DNA of 64,000 nucleotides from the NCBI GenBank assembly GCA_963807085.1, contig CAWEBB010000022.1, positions 62,001 to 126,000 on the forward strand, given 5' to 3'. The translations under genes were made by a program, and so were the position numbers. The stretch comes from JACKII01 sp963807085. Lineage in GTDB: Bacteria; Pseudomonadota; Alphaproteobacteria; Bin95. Position 1 is the stretch's first letter, and each line of letters opens with the position of its first letter. The notes below the pieces were generated by a model. It worked only from the letters and a program-made list of their open reading frames with translations, searched no databases and had not been told where the DNA came from. Below, one piece after another: positions 9,061 through 18,112 of the stretch.

Positions 9061-11343
9061 TCAGGTTTTCGGCGTGAGGGTGAGCGAAGCCTCGGTGGCA
9101 TCGGCGATGGCGGTGTCGCCAAAGGCCATCGGCACATACTCGTCCGCCGCCCAGATCGGAAACAGGTCCCGATAATGCGGGCTGTTCGGATTGCCCGACT
9201 GGCCGGGCGAGTTGATGGTGACAGAGGCGTCCCAATTGCCCACGTCGCAAACCATCCGCCAGGTGACCCCCAAGGTCAGGCGGCCGTCGCTCTGGCGGTA
9301 ATTGTTGTTGTTGACGGTCAGGCCGCTGCCGCCCCTGGGCAGGGGCCCCACATCCCACTTCGCGCGAGCCGCCTCGTCCAGAAAGCCGGAGAGGTCGTGG
9401 GGATGAAAGGCATGATGAAAGTCGCCCCACCGCCATTCGGCGGGGTCGGGGCCGAAGATTGCCAGCGTGTCGTTCCAGGCGGCGGACAGTGTTTCAGCCA
9501 GCAACCTGTCTCGCCCGCCGAGCCGGGGATCGTCGGCTATGACCAAATCAATGGCGAGCGCGGTATCCGGCAAGGCCGCATAAGCCTGAAGTCCCGCCGG
9601 CGAGACTTTATCCAGCACCGCGGGGATCAGATGCCGACCCACCCATGTTTCGAACAGGGCGGCGGCGGCGCTGTCCGCCTCCAGCCGTAAGTCCCAGGCG
9701 AGCAACATGTCGCGCGCCGATCCAAGGTCCGGCGCTTCCTCGCCCAATGTCGCCAACAGCGGCACCAACCGCTTCGCGGGCGTGGAGTAAAAGCTGACCT
9801 GCAACGCCTGCACGTCCTCTAGCGAATGGCGCGGCTGGCCGTCCAGCAGGGCTGCGATCGTGTTGTAGCGGGCAGGGTCGGGCCACTCGAAGCCCGCCGT
9901 GTTGTTCTCACCCAGCCATTCTTCCGGCAGATTGAACTGGTTTGCGGTCGCCACCCAGCCTTCGGCGGGGTCTTTCACCCGGGGCGTGGTTAGCGGGTCG
10001 CGCAGGCCGGCCCATTCGTACCGCCCGTCGCCCGGCACCGGCAACAGGCCATCCCAATTGGGCCGGACCGGCACGAATCCCGCGGTCAGGCGCGCGATCT
10101 TGCCCGACGTCTCCGCCACGACGTGGTTCGAGGCAGGTGCGCCCCAGCCGCGGAGCGCCTGTTCGTACTCTTCAACCGTCTTGGCCTGAAGAAAACTCAG
10201 GCTGGCCATATAGGCCGCCGTCCCCGGCGTGGTCCAGATCGTGCGCACCGCATAGGCCTTGCCCGCCGCCCGGTCCACATGCAGCACCGGCCCGTGCCGC
10301 GTGAAACGCAGCTCGAGGGGCCGGTCGTCCTCACCTTTTACCGGCAGCCAGTCGCGGATGGTCTGCATGGTCTCCCAGCCGCCGTTATAGCGGTAGCGGT
10401 CCGGGTCGTCGGGATGCAGGTCGTACACATAAAGGTCCTCCTGATCGACGAACCAGATGGTCAGGCCAAAGGCGATATCCTCGTTATGGCCAAAGGAGAC
10501 GCCGGGGATCGCCGGCTCCCCCGCTCCGACGACGTTTAGACCCGGCGCCTGTAGATGCACGATTTGGCGCAGCGACGGCAACTGGTGCGCCCGGTGTGGG
10601 TCGCTGGCCAGAATGGCTCGGCCCGTGGTGGTCCGCTCTGGTGTCAGGGCCCAGGCATTGGAGCCGATCAACTCGCTGGGCGCGGCGGCAGTCTGGACCT
10701 TGTCTTTGCCAAAGGCCGCCGGCTCGGTCGCCAGCAGATATGTTCGCAGGATTTCCGGCGGCAACTCGGCAGGCTCGAAGCCTTCCGGCACCCGCAGCGG
10801 CCGGTCGGGCCGCCGCGCCTTGCGCAGCGAGTCGGCGTCAGGTCCGTATTTCGCGAGCACTGCGGAACGGCGTAGCTCCTGGTCCAAATTGTTGACTCGC
10901 GCATGCGAGCGCACACGCACGATGTCTTCCGCCTGCCAGCGGGCGGGCCGCGTGCCCATCAGGCTGAATTCCGGCGGTGATTCATGCTCGCCGGCATCGA
11001 CGCCATCGATATATGCGTTGATTCCGGCGACGAAGGCTTCGGTCCATTCCTTGGCATTGGGGCCGTAGCTTTGCCATTCCGGCTGCATCGGTCCGCGGTA
11101 GAGGAACAGCCGCGCCGCCTCGTCCTTCGCGGCATAGGCCGGGCCAAAGTCGGCAGCGAGCAAGCCGAGGCCGCGCTTGCGCCAAAGGTCAATCTGCCAG
11201 AGACGGTCGCGTGCGGCGTTCCAGCCCTGGCCGAAAAAGGCATCGGCCTGGGCTTCGGCCTTGATATGCGCGATGCCCCATCGGTCAACCCGGATCGCCA
11301 CCGGGGCCGAGGGGCCCGCCACGTTGAACTTGGTCTCGGTCAT
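9061..11343 (-). CDS. Penicillin acylase family Ntn-hydrolase
   Basis: A 760-residue N-terminal-nucleophile amidase precursor. Family members self-cleave into alpha and beta chains, and the new N-terminal Ser of the beta chain is the nucleophile. Here this is Ser228 in LIGSNAWAL, followed by the conserved ASDPHR. The alpha part begins IRVDRWGIAHIKAEAQADAFFGQGWNAARDRLWQ, a classic family opening. Relatives include penicillin G acylase and the acyl-homoserine-lactone acylases PvdQ/QuiP. No export signal is visible at the N-terminus, which is unusual because most studied members are periplasmic. The substrate could be an acylated amino acid, AHL or beta-lactam; sequence alone cannot decide. Confidence 0.9.
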   Translation of the reverse strand: MTETKFNVAGPSAPVAIRVDRWGIAHIKAEAQADAFFGQGWNAARDRLWQIDLWRKRGLGLLAADFGPAYAAKDEAARLFLYRGPMQPEWQSYGPNAKEWTEAFVAGINAYIDGVDAGEHESPPEFSLMGTRPARWQAEDIVRVRSHARVNNLDQELRRSAVLAKYGPDADSLRKARRPDRPLRVPEGFEPAELPPEILRTYLLATEPAAFGKDKVQTAAAPSELIGSNAWALTPERTTTGRAILASDPHRAHQLPSLRQIVHLQAPGLNVVGAGEPAIPGVSFGHNEDIAFGLTIWFVDQEDLYVYDLHPDDPDRYRYNGGWETMQTIRDWLPVKGEDDRPLELRFTRHGPVLHVDRAAGKAYAVRTIWTTPGTAAYMASLSFLQAKTVEEYEQALRGWGAPASNHVVAETSGKIARLTAGFVPVRPNWDGLLPVPGDGRYEWAGLRDPLTTPRVKDPAEGWVATANQFNLPEEWLGENNTAGFEWPDPARYNTIAALLDGQPRHSLEDVQALQVSFYSTPAKRLVPLLATLGEEAPDLGSARDMLLAWDLRLEADSAAAALFETWVGRHLIPAVLDKVSPAGLQAYAALPDTALAIDLVIADDPRLGGRDRLLAETLSAAWNDTLAIFGPDPAEWRWGDFHHAFHPHDLSGFLDEAARAKWDVGPLPRGGSGLTVNNNNYRQSDGRLTLGVTWRMVCDVGNWDASVTINSPGQSGNPNSPHYRDLFPIWAADEYVPMAFGDTAIADATEASLTLTPKT

Positions 11344-11514
11344 TTTTCCGTTGCTCCGTCCGGCCGTTCAATCAGCATCCAAGGGCGGGGATTGTCGCCC
11401 GCCGGGCGGCGGCGATGCAACCATGGTTGCCGAGGATGGTTGCCTGGATCGGGGGCGGCGGGTCATGATGGCGGCTGTCTCTTTCCCGCCCATCTCCTGA
11501 ACGAGCGCTTCCCG

Positions 11515-12528
11515 ATGGCCGACTATCAGACCTTTGAACTCGGACCGACGGTATTGCAGTGCGGGCTGACCGTGCCCAATCCGGTGCTGGCCTACAAGAC
11601 CTATGGCGCGCTGAACGCCGGCAAGAACAACGCTGTGCTCTACCCGACCAGCTACAGCGCCCAGCACTACGACACCGAATGGCTGATCAAGCCCGGCGGC
11701 ATTCTGGACCCCGACAAGCATTTCATCGTCATTCCCAACATGTTCGGCAATGGCCTTTCGACCTCGCCGAGCAACATCGAGCCGCCCTACAGCAAGGCGC
11801 GCTACCCTAACTTCACCCTCTATGACAATGTGCAGGCCCAGCATCGCCTGCTGACAGAGGCATTCGGCATCGGCCGGCTGGCCCTGGTCTATGGCTGGTC
11901 CATGGGCGCGCAGCAGGCGATGCATTGGGGGACGCTGTTTCCTGACGCGGTCGAGCGCATTTTGGCAATCTGCGGCTCCGCCCGTACCGCGCCCCACAAC
12001 AAGGTGTTTCTGGAAGGCGTCAGGGCCACGCTCATCGCCGACCCGGCCTGGTGCGGCACCCATTTCACGCAAAAGCCGGAGCGCGGCCTGCGCGCCATGG
12101 GCCGGGTCTATGCCGGCTGGGGCATGAGCCAGGAATTCTATCGCGACGAGGCCTGGCGCGAGAGCGGCTTCGCCAGCCTGGAAGACTATCTGCTACGCGC
12201 CTGGGAGTGGAATTTCCTGCGCCGGGACGCAGACAACCTGCTGGCGATGCTCTGGTCCTGGCTGCACGCCGATATCAGCGCGAACGATCTTTACGGGGGA
12301 GATCTGGCGAGCGCGCTCGGCGCGATTAGGGCGAAGACGATCCTCATGCCCAGCGAGACCGATCTCTATTTCCGGGTAGAGGACAACCGACGCGAGTTGC
12401 AGCGCCTGCCCAACGCCGAACTGCGGCCGATCCCTTCGATCGGGGGCCACCGGGCCGGCAATCCGAGCGACAATCCCGCCGATGAGGCTTTCATCCTGAA
12501 GGCGGTGCAGGACCTGTTCGCCGAATGA
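11515..12528 (+). CDS. Alpha/beta hydrolase, homoserine O-acetyltransferase (MetX)-like
   Basis: A 337-residue alpha/beta-fold protein of the MetX-like group. The nucleophile elbow is VYGWSMGAQQAMHW (Ser), an Asp lies in the MPSETDLYFR region, and the His lies in IGGHRAGNP. Opening residues FELGPTVLQCGLTVPNPVLAYKTYGALN match the MetX-family N-terminus. Many such proteins are plain hydrolases, and the His region differs from GHDAF of true MetX, so I do not call it metX. ATG 11515 fits the family start, with only a weak purine-rich site before it. Its stop overlaps the MFS start in an ATGA, so the two are translationally coupled. Confidence 0.8.
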   Translation: MADYQTFELGPTVLQCGLTVPNPVLAYKTYGALNAGKNNAVLYPTSYSAQHYDTEWLIKPGGILDPDKHFIVIPNMFGNGLSTSPSNIEPPYSKARYPNFTLYDNVQAQHRLLTEAFGIGRLALVYGWSMGAQQAMHWGTLFPDAVERILAICGSARTAPHNKVFLEGVRATLIADPAWCGTHFTQKPERGLRAMGRVYAGWGMSQEFYRDEAWRESGFASLEDYLLRAWEWNFLRRDADNLLAMLWSWLHADISANDLYGGDLASALGAIRAKTILMPSETDLYFRVEDNRRELQRLPNAELRPIPSIGGHRAGNPSDNPADEAFILKAVQDLFAE

Positions 12529-13886
12529 CGCCGCGCGACTGGCTGGCGGTATTCGCCATCGGGCTCGGCACCGCCGTCGTCCCCCTGGATTCCGCGGTCA
12601 ATATCGCGTTCCCCAACATCACCCGCTCGTTCGGCATCGAAATCCAGCAGATCCAGTGGGTGGTTATCGCCTATGTGCTGACCCACACCAGCCTGATGCT
12701 GTTTTGCGGCCGGGCGGGGGACCGCTTCGGGCGGCGGCTTGTGTTCGGGGTCGGTCTGGTCTGGAGCACGATAGCCTTCACGGCGCTGGCCCTCGCCCCG
12801 ACCTTCGAGTGGTTGTTGGCCGCGCGCGTGGCGCAGGGCGTCGGTGCGGCGCTGATCGGCAGTTGCGGTCCCGCCCTCATCACCAGCCTGGCGGACGAGG
12901 GACGCCGCGCGCGCATGCTGGGCCTCTATATGTTCATGTTCGGCGCGGGCGCGGCGCTGGGGCCTTTGGTGGGCGGCTCGCTGGTGGACGCGTTCGGCTG
13001 GCCCGCCGTTTATGCCATGCGCGTGCCGCTCTGTGTGCTGGCGCTGCTGCTGGTCTGGACCCTGCCGGGCAAGGAGCGGCAGCCCGCTTGGCAGGCCGGG
13101 GCAGTGATGAATGCCAAGGGCGCTTTCCTGCTGGTGGGGGTGATGGCGGCGCTGCTGCTGACCATCAACCGCTTGCAGGTGGCGGCGGACCAGTTGCTGG
13201 TGCCGATGACGGCGGGGCTAGCCCTATTTTTCAGCCTGCGGGTATTTCTGGCGAACGAGCGGCGCACGCCGGCGCCGATCCTGCCGCTGCATCTGTTCCG
13301 GCGCCGGGCCTTCAGCGGCCTGATCCTGGCGACGGCGCTGGTGGCCTTTTCCGGCTTCTCCGTTATGCTGATCGTGCCCTATTTCCTTGCGCGGCTGACG
13401 GACCTGCCCTGGACCGTCGCGGGCCTGGTGCTGGCGTGCAGCCCGTTTGGCCAGATGCTCGCGAGCGGGCTGGCCGGACGCCTGATCGAAATTTGGACCG
13501 CCCGCGGCGCGGCGATTGCGGCGGCTCTGCTGACAGCGGCGGGCCTGGCGGGCATCGGCCTGTGGCAGGCCGGCCCGCCGCTGCTGGCCATGGCCGTGCC
13601 GCTGTTTCTGGCGGGTGCCGGCATGGGGCTGTTCCAGGTCGCCAGCATGGACGTAGTCACCGGCTCCATGCGGCCGGCCGAGCGTGGGGTGGCGGGCAGT
13701 CTGGCCCAGGCGACCCGTACCGTGGGCGTCATGACGGCGGCGAGCCTGCTCAGCCTCGCCTTCGCCTATTTTTCCGGCGGCCGCGCTGCATCCGATGCGA
13801 GTTTCCTGGAAGGCTTCGGCATCGTGTTTATGGGCGTCGCCGTGCCGCCGCTGCTGGTGGCGCTCTGGCTGTGGCGGGTGCGGTGA
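12525..13886 (+). CDS. MFS transporter, DHA2-like drug exporter
   Basis: A 453-residue polytopic membrane protein with 12-14 hydrophobic segments. Helix 1 carries VVPLDSAVNIAFPNI, the DHA2-type LDxTIVNVALP motif, and the loop between helices 2 and 3 carries motif A as GRAGDRFGRR. The pattern suggests a proton-driven exporter of the EmrB/QacA kind. The start overlaps the preceding hydrolase stop by 4 nt (ATGA), so a hydrolase plus efflux unit is likely, perhaps handling a shared compound. It ends without an obvious terminator. Confidence 0.88.
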   Translation: MTPRDWLAVFAIGLGTAVVPLDSAVNIAFPNITRSFGIEIQQIQWVVIAYVLTHTSLMLFCGRAGDRFGRRLVFGVGLVWSTIAFTALALAPTFEWLLAARVAQGVGAALIGSCGPALITSLADEGRRARMLGLYMFMFGAGAALGPLVGGSLVDAFGWPAVYAMRVPLCVLALLLVWTLPGKERQPAWQAGAVMNAKGAFLLVGVMAALLLTINRLQVAADQLLVPMTAGLALFFSLRVFLANERRTPAPILPLHLFRRRAFSGLILATALVAFSGFSVMLIVPYFLARLTDLPWTVAGLVLACSPFGQMLASGLAGRLIEIWTARGAAIAAALLTAAGLAGIGLWQAGPPLLAMAVPLFLAGAGMGLFQVASMDVVTGSMRPAERGVAGSLAQATRTVGVMTAASLLSLAFAYFSGGRAASDASFLEGFGIVFMGVAVPPLLVALWLWRVR

Positions 13887-14093
13887 TGCGGCGCCTTTAG
13901 GCTTCTCCCGTCGGCAAGGGTATTTTCAGACCACGCGTGAAGCACGTCATATACAGCCACTCAATGTAGATTCAGTATAGAGCCCGATCGCGATGTCGAT
14001 TGCTTTACTAACGATGTAGTCATCGTGACGGAATTGGCAATGGAGAGGGCGTGGTAATTGACTGTGTCTTGTCCGCCTATCAGGAGTGGAACT

Positions 14094-14493
14094 ATGAACT
14101 CGAAAACATCTGATCGTTCTGTTCGGCGCCCTTGCGCTAGGCGCTTGTGAGAATACAGCAAAGGGCGGTGATGAAACCCCGTTGCTAACCTATGACGAAG
14201 CGACCGCGTGTATCTCCACCACCACCGACCCCGACATGCCGACTTCGGGCTCGTATGACGTCAAGCGCCTGACCAATACCTGCGCGCCGGAGCTGAATGT
14301 CGCCTACTGTGTCTCGGACGGGCGCGACCCTGTTTGCCCCGCCGTCGAGCAGCCCGCCCTCTCGCAGAATGAGTGGACCCGGGCCTACGTGACCCAGGAC
14401 TCGGGCGGAACTGTCAAGGTTGGCGCCTGTCAGGTGCCGCAGCGGGTGGATTTATCCGACGAATTCCGCTGGAACTGCGAGGAGACCAACTGA
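14094..14493 (+). pseudogene. Small secreted lipoprotein, frame broken by a 1-nt insertion
   Basis: ATG 14094 has a strong ribosome-binding site (CAGGAGTGGA), but its frame stops after 18 codons. Removing one A from the AAAA run at 14103-14106 gives MNSKHLIVLFGALALGAC, a textbook lipoprotein signal with a lipobox Cys, continuing into the long frame that ends at 14493. The restored protein has 132 residues and several Cys (TACIS, NTCAPE, AYCVSD, DPVCPA, GACQVP, WNCEE), suggesting disulfides in a periplasmic or outer-membrane domain. I do not recognise the family. It could be a true pseudogene, or the extra A could be a sequencing error; the latter fits the same pattern seen elsewhere in the window. 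Confidence 0.6.
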
Positions 14494-14646
14494 GAGGGGA
14501 TCAACTGCTCGCAGAAGCGCGCAGCCTGACGCGAAGGCTGCCGGGACGCCGCCCGCCGTCTCGGCATTGCCTCAGCAGGCAATGACCACATTTAAAGTCA
14601 CCGGGCCGTGCAGAACCGGGCCGTGTAGAAGGAGGAGAAGCAGGAC

Positions 14647-14856
14647 ATGGCGAAGTTCAAGGTCGGCGATCATGCGTCCTGGAATTCCGAAGCCGGGCGG
14701 GTGAGCGGCAAGATCTCGAAGATCCATACCAGCGACTTCGACTATAAGGGCCACCCGAGGCGCGCCTCAATGGACGAACCGCAATCCAAGATCGAGAGCG
14801 ACAACACCGACCACATCGCGGCGCACAAGGAAAGCGCGCTGACGAAGATTGACTGA
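14647..14856 (+). CDS. DUF2945 (HVA1/Tudor-like) small protein
   Basis: A 69-residue basic protein of the DUF2945 or 'hypervirulence-associated Tudor domain' family. Recognisable parts are the opening KFKVGDHASWNSEAGRVSGKI and the middle KIHTSDFDYKGHPRRAS. The function of the family is unknown; the fold is a small beta barrel. A strong AAGGAGGAG site precedes ATG 14647. It lies 6 nt before a DUF488 gene, so the two are almost certainly cotranscribed. Confidence 0.82.
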   Translation: MAKFKVGDHASWNSEAGRVSGKISKIHTSDFDYKGHPRRASMDEPQSKIESDNTDHIAAHKESALTKID

Positions 14857-14862
14857 ATAACG

Positions 14863-15417
14863 ATGTTTGACGGTTTCTGGACGGTAGGGCATTCGAACCG
14901 TAGCCTCGCCGATTTCACGGAGATCCTGCGGCAGGCGCGGATAACGCTGGTCGCGGATGTGCGCAGCTTTCCCCGCTCGCGCAGCAATCCCGTTTTTAAC
15001 ATCGATACACTGCCGGACGCGCTCGGCGGCGCCCAAATCGCCTATCGTCACTTCCCCGACTTGGGCGGGCGGCGGACGATGCAGCGTGGTGTTCCCGAAG
15101 CGATGAACGGACTCTGGCGGAACCGCAGCTTTCACAACTACGCCGACTATGCCCTGTCGGATGGGTTCGGCAATGCATTCGACGAACTGGTGAGCCTAGG
15201 GCTCCAGCATCGCTTGGCCGTTATGTGTTCGGAGGCTGTGTGGTGGCGCTGCCATCGCCGCATCATTTCGGACTACCTGCTTGCGAATGGGCACAACGTT
15301 TTGCACCTGATGGGCAATGGCCGCGCGGAGCCGGCAAAGCTGACGCCTGGCGCCGAGCCGACGGCAGAAGGCAGAGTCGCCTATCCGGCCGGTACGCCCG
15401 GCACAGACAGCACCTGA
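14863..15417 (+). CDS. DUF488 domain-containing protein
   Basis: A 184-residue DUF488 protein. The hallmarks are WTVGHSNRSLADF near residue 6, DVRSFPRSRSNPVFN near 33-47, and a C-terminal MCSEAVWWRCHRRIISDYL segment with a conserved Cys and CHR. The function is not established; the Cys/His/Arg set suggests nucleotide or nucleic-acid chemistry. It is very close to the DUF2945 gene, forming a two-gene unit. The last 25 residues are variable. Confidence 0.85.
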   Translation: MFDGFWTVGHSNRSLADFTEILRQARITLVADVRSFPRSRSNPVFNIDTLPDALGGAQIAYRHFPDLGGRRTMQRGVPEAMNGLWRNRSFHNYADYALSDGFGNAFDELVSLGLQHRLAVMCSEAVWWRCHRRIISDYLLANGHNVLHLMGNGRAEPAKLTPGAEPTAEGRVAYPAGTPGTDST

Positions 15418-15502
15418 CCAATTCAGCGCCGGCACGCTTCAGAAATACGGCGCAATCGTTATGATCATTTAGACTAAGCGTGCCCGTAGCCCGGATCACC
15501 CG

Positions 15503-17176
15503 ATGCCCGACACCCATGTCCCCGCAGATGCTCCCGCCGCCGCAACCCTCGACGCGGTGCAGTTGGAGATCATCCGCAACGCCCTGATCGCGGCCGCCGA
15601 GGAAATGAGTGTCACCATCTGGCGCACCTCCCGCTCGACCGTGGTGCGCGAGATGCTGGACTATTCCACCCAGGTGTTCGACGGCCAGGGCCGGGCGGTG
15701 GCGCAGGCGGCGCGCATTCCCGTGCACCTGAACAGCATGAGCGTCTGCCTGGACCGGATCGTTGCCGACTTCATTCCCCTCGACGAGTGGCGCGAGGGTG
15801 ACGTGATCCTGACAAACGATCCCTATTGCGGCGGCCAGCATCTGCCGGACTTCGTCGCCTTCAAGCCGGTATTCGTGGATGGCCGGCGCATCGGCATTGC
15901 CGCTACCATCGTCCATCATATCGATGTTGGCGGCGGTGCGGCGGGCAGCTACTACGCAGAGGCGCGCGAGGTCTATCAGGAGGGCCTGCGCATCCCGCCC
16001 TGCAAGGTGGTGGAGGGAGGAATCGCGAACAAAGCGGTGATCGCTATCATCCGCCAGAACAGCCGAGAGCCGGAGCAGATCGGCGGCGACTTCGCCAGCC
16101 AGCTCGCCGCCCTGGAAGTGGGCGTGCACGCATTGCGCAAGCTGGCAGGCCGTTATGGCGCAGAGACACTGCAGGCCGCGATGGGCGAGCTGCAGGACCA
16201 GTCCGACCGCGCTATGCGGGCCATGCTGCGCGACCTGCCGGACGGTACCTACCATTTCACTGACTATGTGGACGACGACGGCATTACGGACGAGCGCCTG
16301 AGGCTCGAATGCGCCGTTACCGTTGCGGGCGAGCGTTGCAAGGTGGATTTCAGCGGCTCCAGCCCCCAGGCCGCAGGGCCGGTCAACTGCACGCTCAACA
16401 TGACGGCGAGCGGCATCTATTGCGCGCTGGCCATGCTGGCCGACGGCAAGGTCATGGCCAATTCCGGCGCCTATCGCGCCGTTGAGATCACGGCGGAGGA
16501 AGGCACGGTGGTCTCCGCACGGGCGCCCGCGCCTGTCGCGAACCGCATGGCGACCGGCCACCGGGTGGTGACGACCGTGCTGGGGGCGCTCGCCCAAGCC
16601 GCACCGGACCGCGTGCCGGCGGCCTATTATGGCGTCAGCTATGTGCAGACGCTCTCGACACCGGACCCGAAAACCGGCGCGCCGCGCGTCTATTTCGAGA
16701 TCGAGATCGGCGGCTGGGGAGCGCATCCGCAGCAGGATGGGGCCGACGCCTTCTCCGCCGGCTTCCACAACTCGTCGTCCACCCCGGTGGAGCTGAACGA
16801 GACTTATTTCCCGCTGACCTTCACCGAGTACAGCCTGATCCCGGGCTCCGGCGGGGCCGGCAAACAGCGGGGCGGCACGGGCCTGCGCCGGGCCTACCGC
16901 GTGGATGCGCGGGAAGGGCGGCTTTCCGGCAATTTTGAGCGGTTCAAGGTGCCGCCCTACGGCCTTGCGGGCGGCGCGCCGGGGCGTCCGGGGCGCTTTT
17001 ATTTCGTGCGCGACGGGCGGGAAAACGAGCTGCCTTCGAAGGTCGCAAACCACATTGTGCGCCAGGGCGACATCGTCGTGCTGGAGACCGCAGGCGGCGG
17101 CGGCTTCGGCGACCCGGCTGCGCGCGACCCGCAGGCCGCGGAGCGCGACCGTGCGGGCGGCTATGTGAGCGGCTGA
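15503..17176 (+). CDS. Hydantoinase B/oxoprolinase family protein
   Basis: A 557-residue HyuB-type subunit. Family marks are the opening LDAVQLEIIRNALIAAAEEMSVTIWRTS, the REMLDYSTQVFD segment, GDVILTNDPYCGGQHLPDF and the Gly-rich end TAGGGGFGDPAARDP. HyuB normally pairs with HyuA for ATP-driven hydrolysis of hydantoins, 5-oxoproline or carboxylation of ketones. No hyuA is present on either side, so the partner must be elsewhere or the protein acts alone. ATG 15503 gives a normal N-terminus. The gene converges on an oxygenase 22 nt away. Confidence 0.9.
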   Translation: MPDTHVPADAPAAATLDAVQLEIIRNALIAAAEEMSVTIWRTSRSTVVREMLDYSTQVFDGQGRAVAQAARIPVHLNSMSVCLDRIVADFIPLDEWREGDVILTNDPYCGGQHLPDFVAFKPVFVDGRRIGIAATIVHHIDVGGGAAGSYYAEAREVYQEGLRIPPCKVVEGGIANKAVIAIIRQNSREPEQIGGDFASQLAALEVGVHALRKLAGRYGAETLQAAMGELQDQSDRAMRAMLRDLPDGTYHFTDYVDDDGITDERLRLECAVTVAGERCKVDFSGSSPQAAGPVNCTLNMTASGIYCALAMLADGKVMANSGAYRAVEITAEEGTVVSARAPAPVANRMATGHRVVTTVLGALAQAAPDRVPAAYYGVSYVQTLSTPDPKTGAPRVYFEIEIGGWGAHPQQDGADAFSAGFHNSSSTPVELNETYFPLTFTEYSLIPGSGGAGKQRGGTGLRRAYRVDAREGRLSGNFERFKVPPYGLAGGAPGRPGRFYFVRDGRENELPSKVANHIVRQGDIVVLETAGGGGFGDPAARDPQAAERDRAGGYVSG

Positions 17177-17198
17177 GCCAGGCTAGCGGGCCCCGGTC

Positions 17199-18029
17199 CT
17201 ACTTGCGTTCGAACACGGCCAGCATGCGGGTTTCGATGCTGCGCCGGGGCGGCGCATCTTCCGGCGCTTCCGGGTTGTCGAACGACGTGTGCGGGCAATA
17301 GATCGAGCGCCCGTCGCGGCGGCCGTCCATCTGTTTGAACAGCAGGATCTCGTCCGGCGTCATCTCCGGCACGTAACACCAGCGGTGCTCTGGATTGTAA
17401 ACCGGCGCCGCGACCAGCAAGTCCTGATTGCGCCCCGTATAGTAATAGTCGATCACGTCATCAAAGGGCAGGGTCTGCCAGTCGAGGAAGGCCATCGGAT
17501 TGTTGACCGCCACATTGTCGAACGGCTGCCAGGTATTGAACCAGACATAGTCCCAGTTCGGATCGGGCTCGACGCCATAGCTGGCCAGCACATCCTCCGA
17601 CATCTCGCCCAGCCGCGCCATGTTGTAGTCACAATGGACGAAGCGGGCATAGCCGTCATTGAAGTCGATGGGCGTTTCCGTACGGATCAAATGGCTGCGG
17701 ATATAGACGCCGTCCGCGCCGGCAAGGCGCTTAACCAGCTTCTCGATCAACGGGTAGTAATCCCGCTTGACCTCATCCTCGTCCCGGAAATCTTTGATCG
17801 TGTTCGGGTTTTGCGCGAGCGTGAAGCCGGAACGCTCCAATGTGAACTCGCCCGAAGCGAGACCGGGCCTGGCGTTAAAAACCTTGATATTTTGTGTGGA
17901 CGTGTTGGCTCGGCGGGTTTCGCGGGAGCCGATGCGCGGGATTTCCTCCCGGCCCTTCCATTCGGCATTGACGTAGCGTACCTTGGCGGCAACCGCCGTT
18001 TCAGCTTGGGCGACATGGTTCATGAACAA
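17199..18029 (-). CDS. CmcJ/NvfI family oxidoreductase (Fe(II)/2OG-type)
   Basis: A 276-residue protein resembling CmcJ of cephamycin synthesis and NvfI/AsqJ-type fungal dioxygenases. A candidate metal triad is visible: an HxD motif in RFVHCDYN, a distal His in YCPHTSFDNP and an Arg in IETRMLAVF that would hold the co-substrate carboxylate. WFNTWQPF and DEILLFKQMD are also typical of the family. It likely hydroxylates, desaturates or demethylates a small molecule; bacterial members are mostly uncharacterised. It is divergent from the enoyl-CoA hydratase, with a long perfect inverted repeat between them. Confidence 0.8.
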   Translation of the reverse strand: MFMNHVAQAETAVAAKVRYVNAEWKGREEIPRIGSRETRRANTSTQNIKVFNARPGLASGEFTLERSGFTLAQNPNTIKDFRDEDEVKRDYYPLIEKLVKRLAGADGVYIRSHLIRTETPIDFNDGYARFVHCDYNMARLGEMSEDVLASYGVEPDPNWDYVWFNTWQPFDNVAVNNPMAFLDWQTLPFDDVIDYYYTGRNQDLLVAAPVYNPEHRWCYVPEMTPDEILLFKQMDGRRDGRSIYCPHTSFDNPEAPEDAPPRRSIETRMLAVFERK

Positions 18030-18063
18030 GGGTCTCCTGATGTCGATTTCGAGCCGGTGTCGC

Positions 18064-18112
18064 GGCCTTAGTCTGCCGCGGGGGTCGGCGATTTGACCGG
18101 CAGACTAAGGCC
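18064..18112. repeat. 15-bp perfect inverted repeat in a divergent promoter region
   Basis: GGCCTTAGTCTGCCG at 18064-18078 is perfectly complementary to 18098-18112, with a 19-nt spacer. It lies 35 bp before the oxygenase start and 126 bp before the hydratase start. No T tract follows on either strand, so a terminator is unlikely. An operator or a structured leader is possible. Confidence 0.75.

Noticed and set aside
11515..12528. Calling the MetX-like protein a true homoserine O-acetyltransferase
   Set aside because: The His motif and several substrate-region residues differ from MetX, and no methionine genes are nearby.
15263..17053. A 596-codon open frame antisense to the hydantoinase B gene
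   Set aside because: The translation is low-complexity; the plus-strand protein is a full family member.
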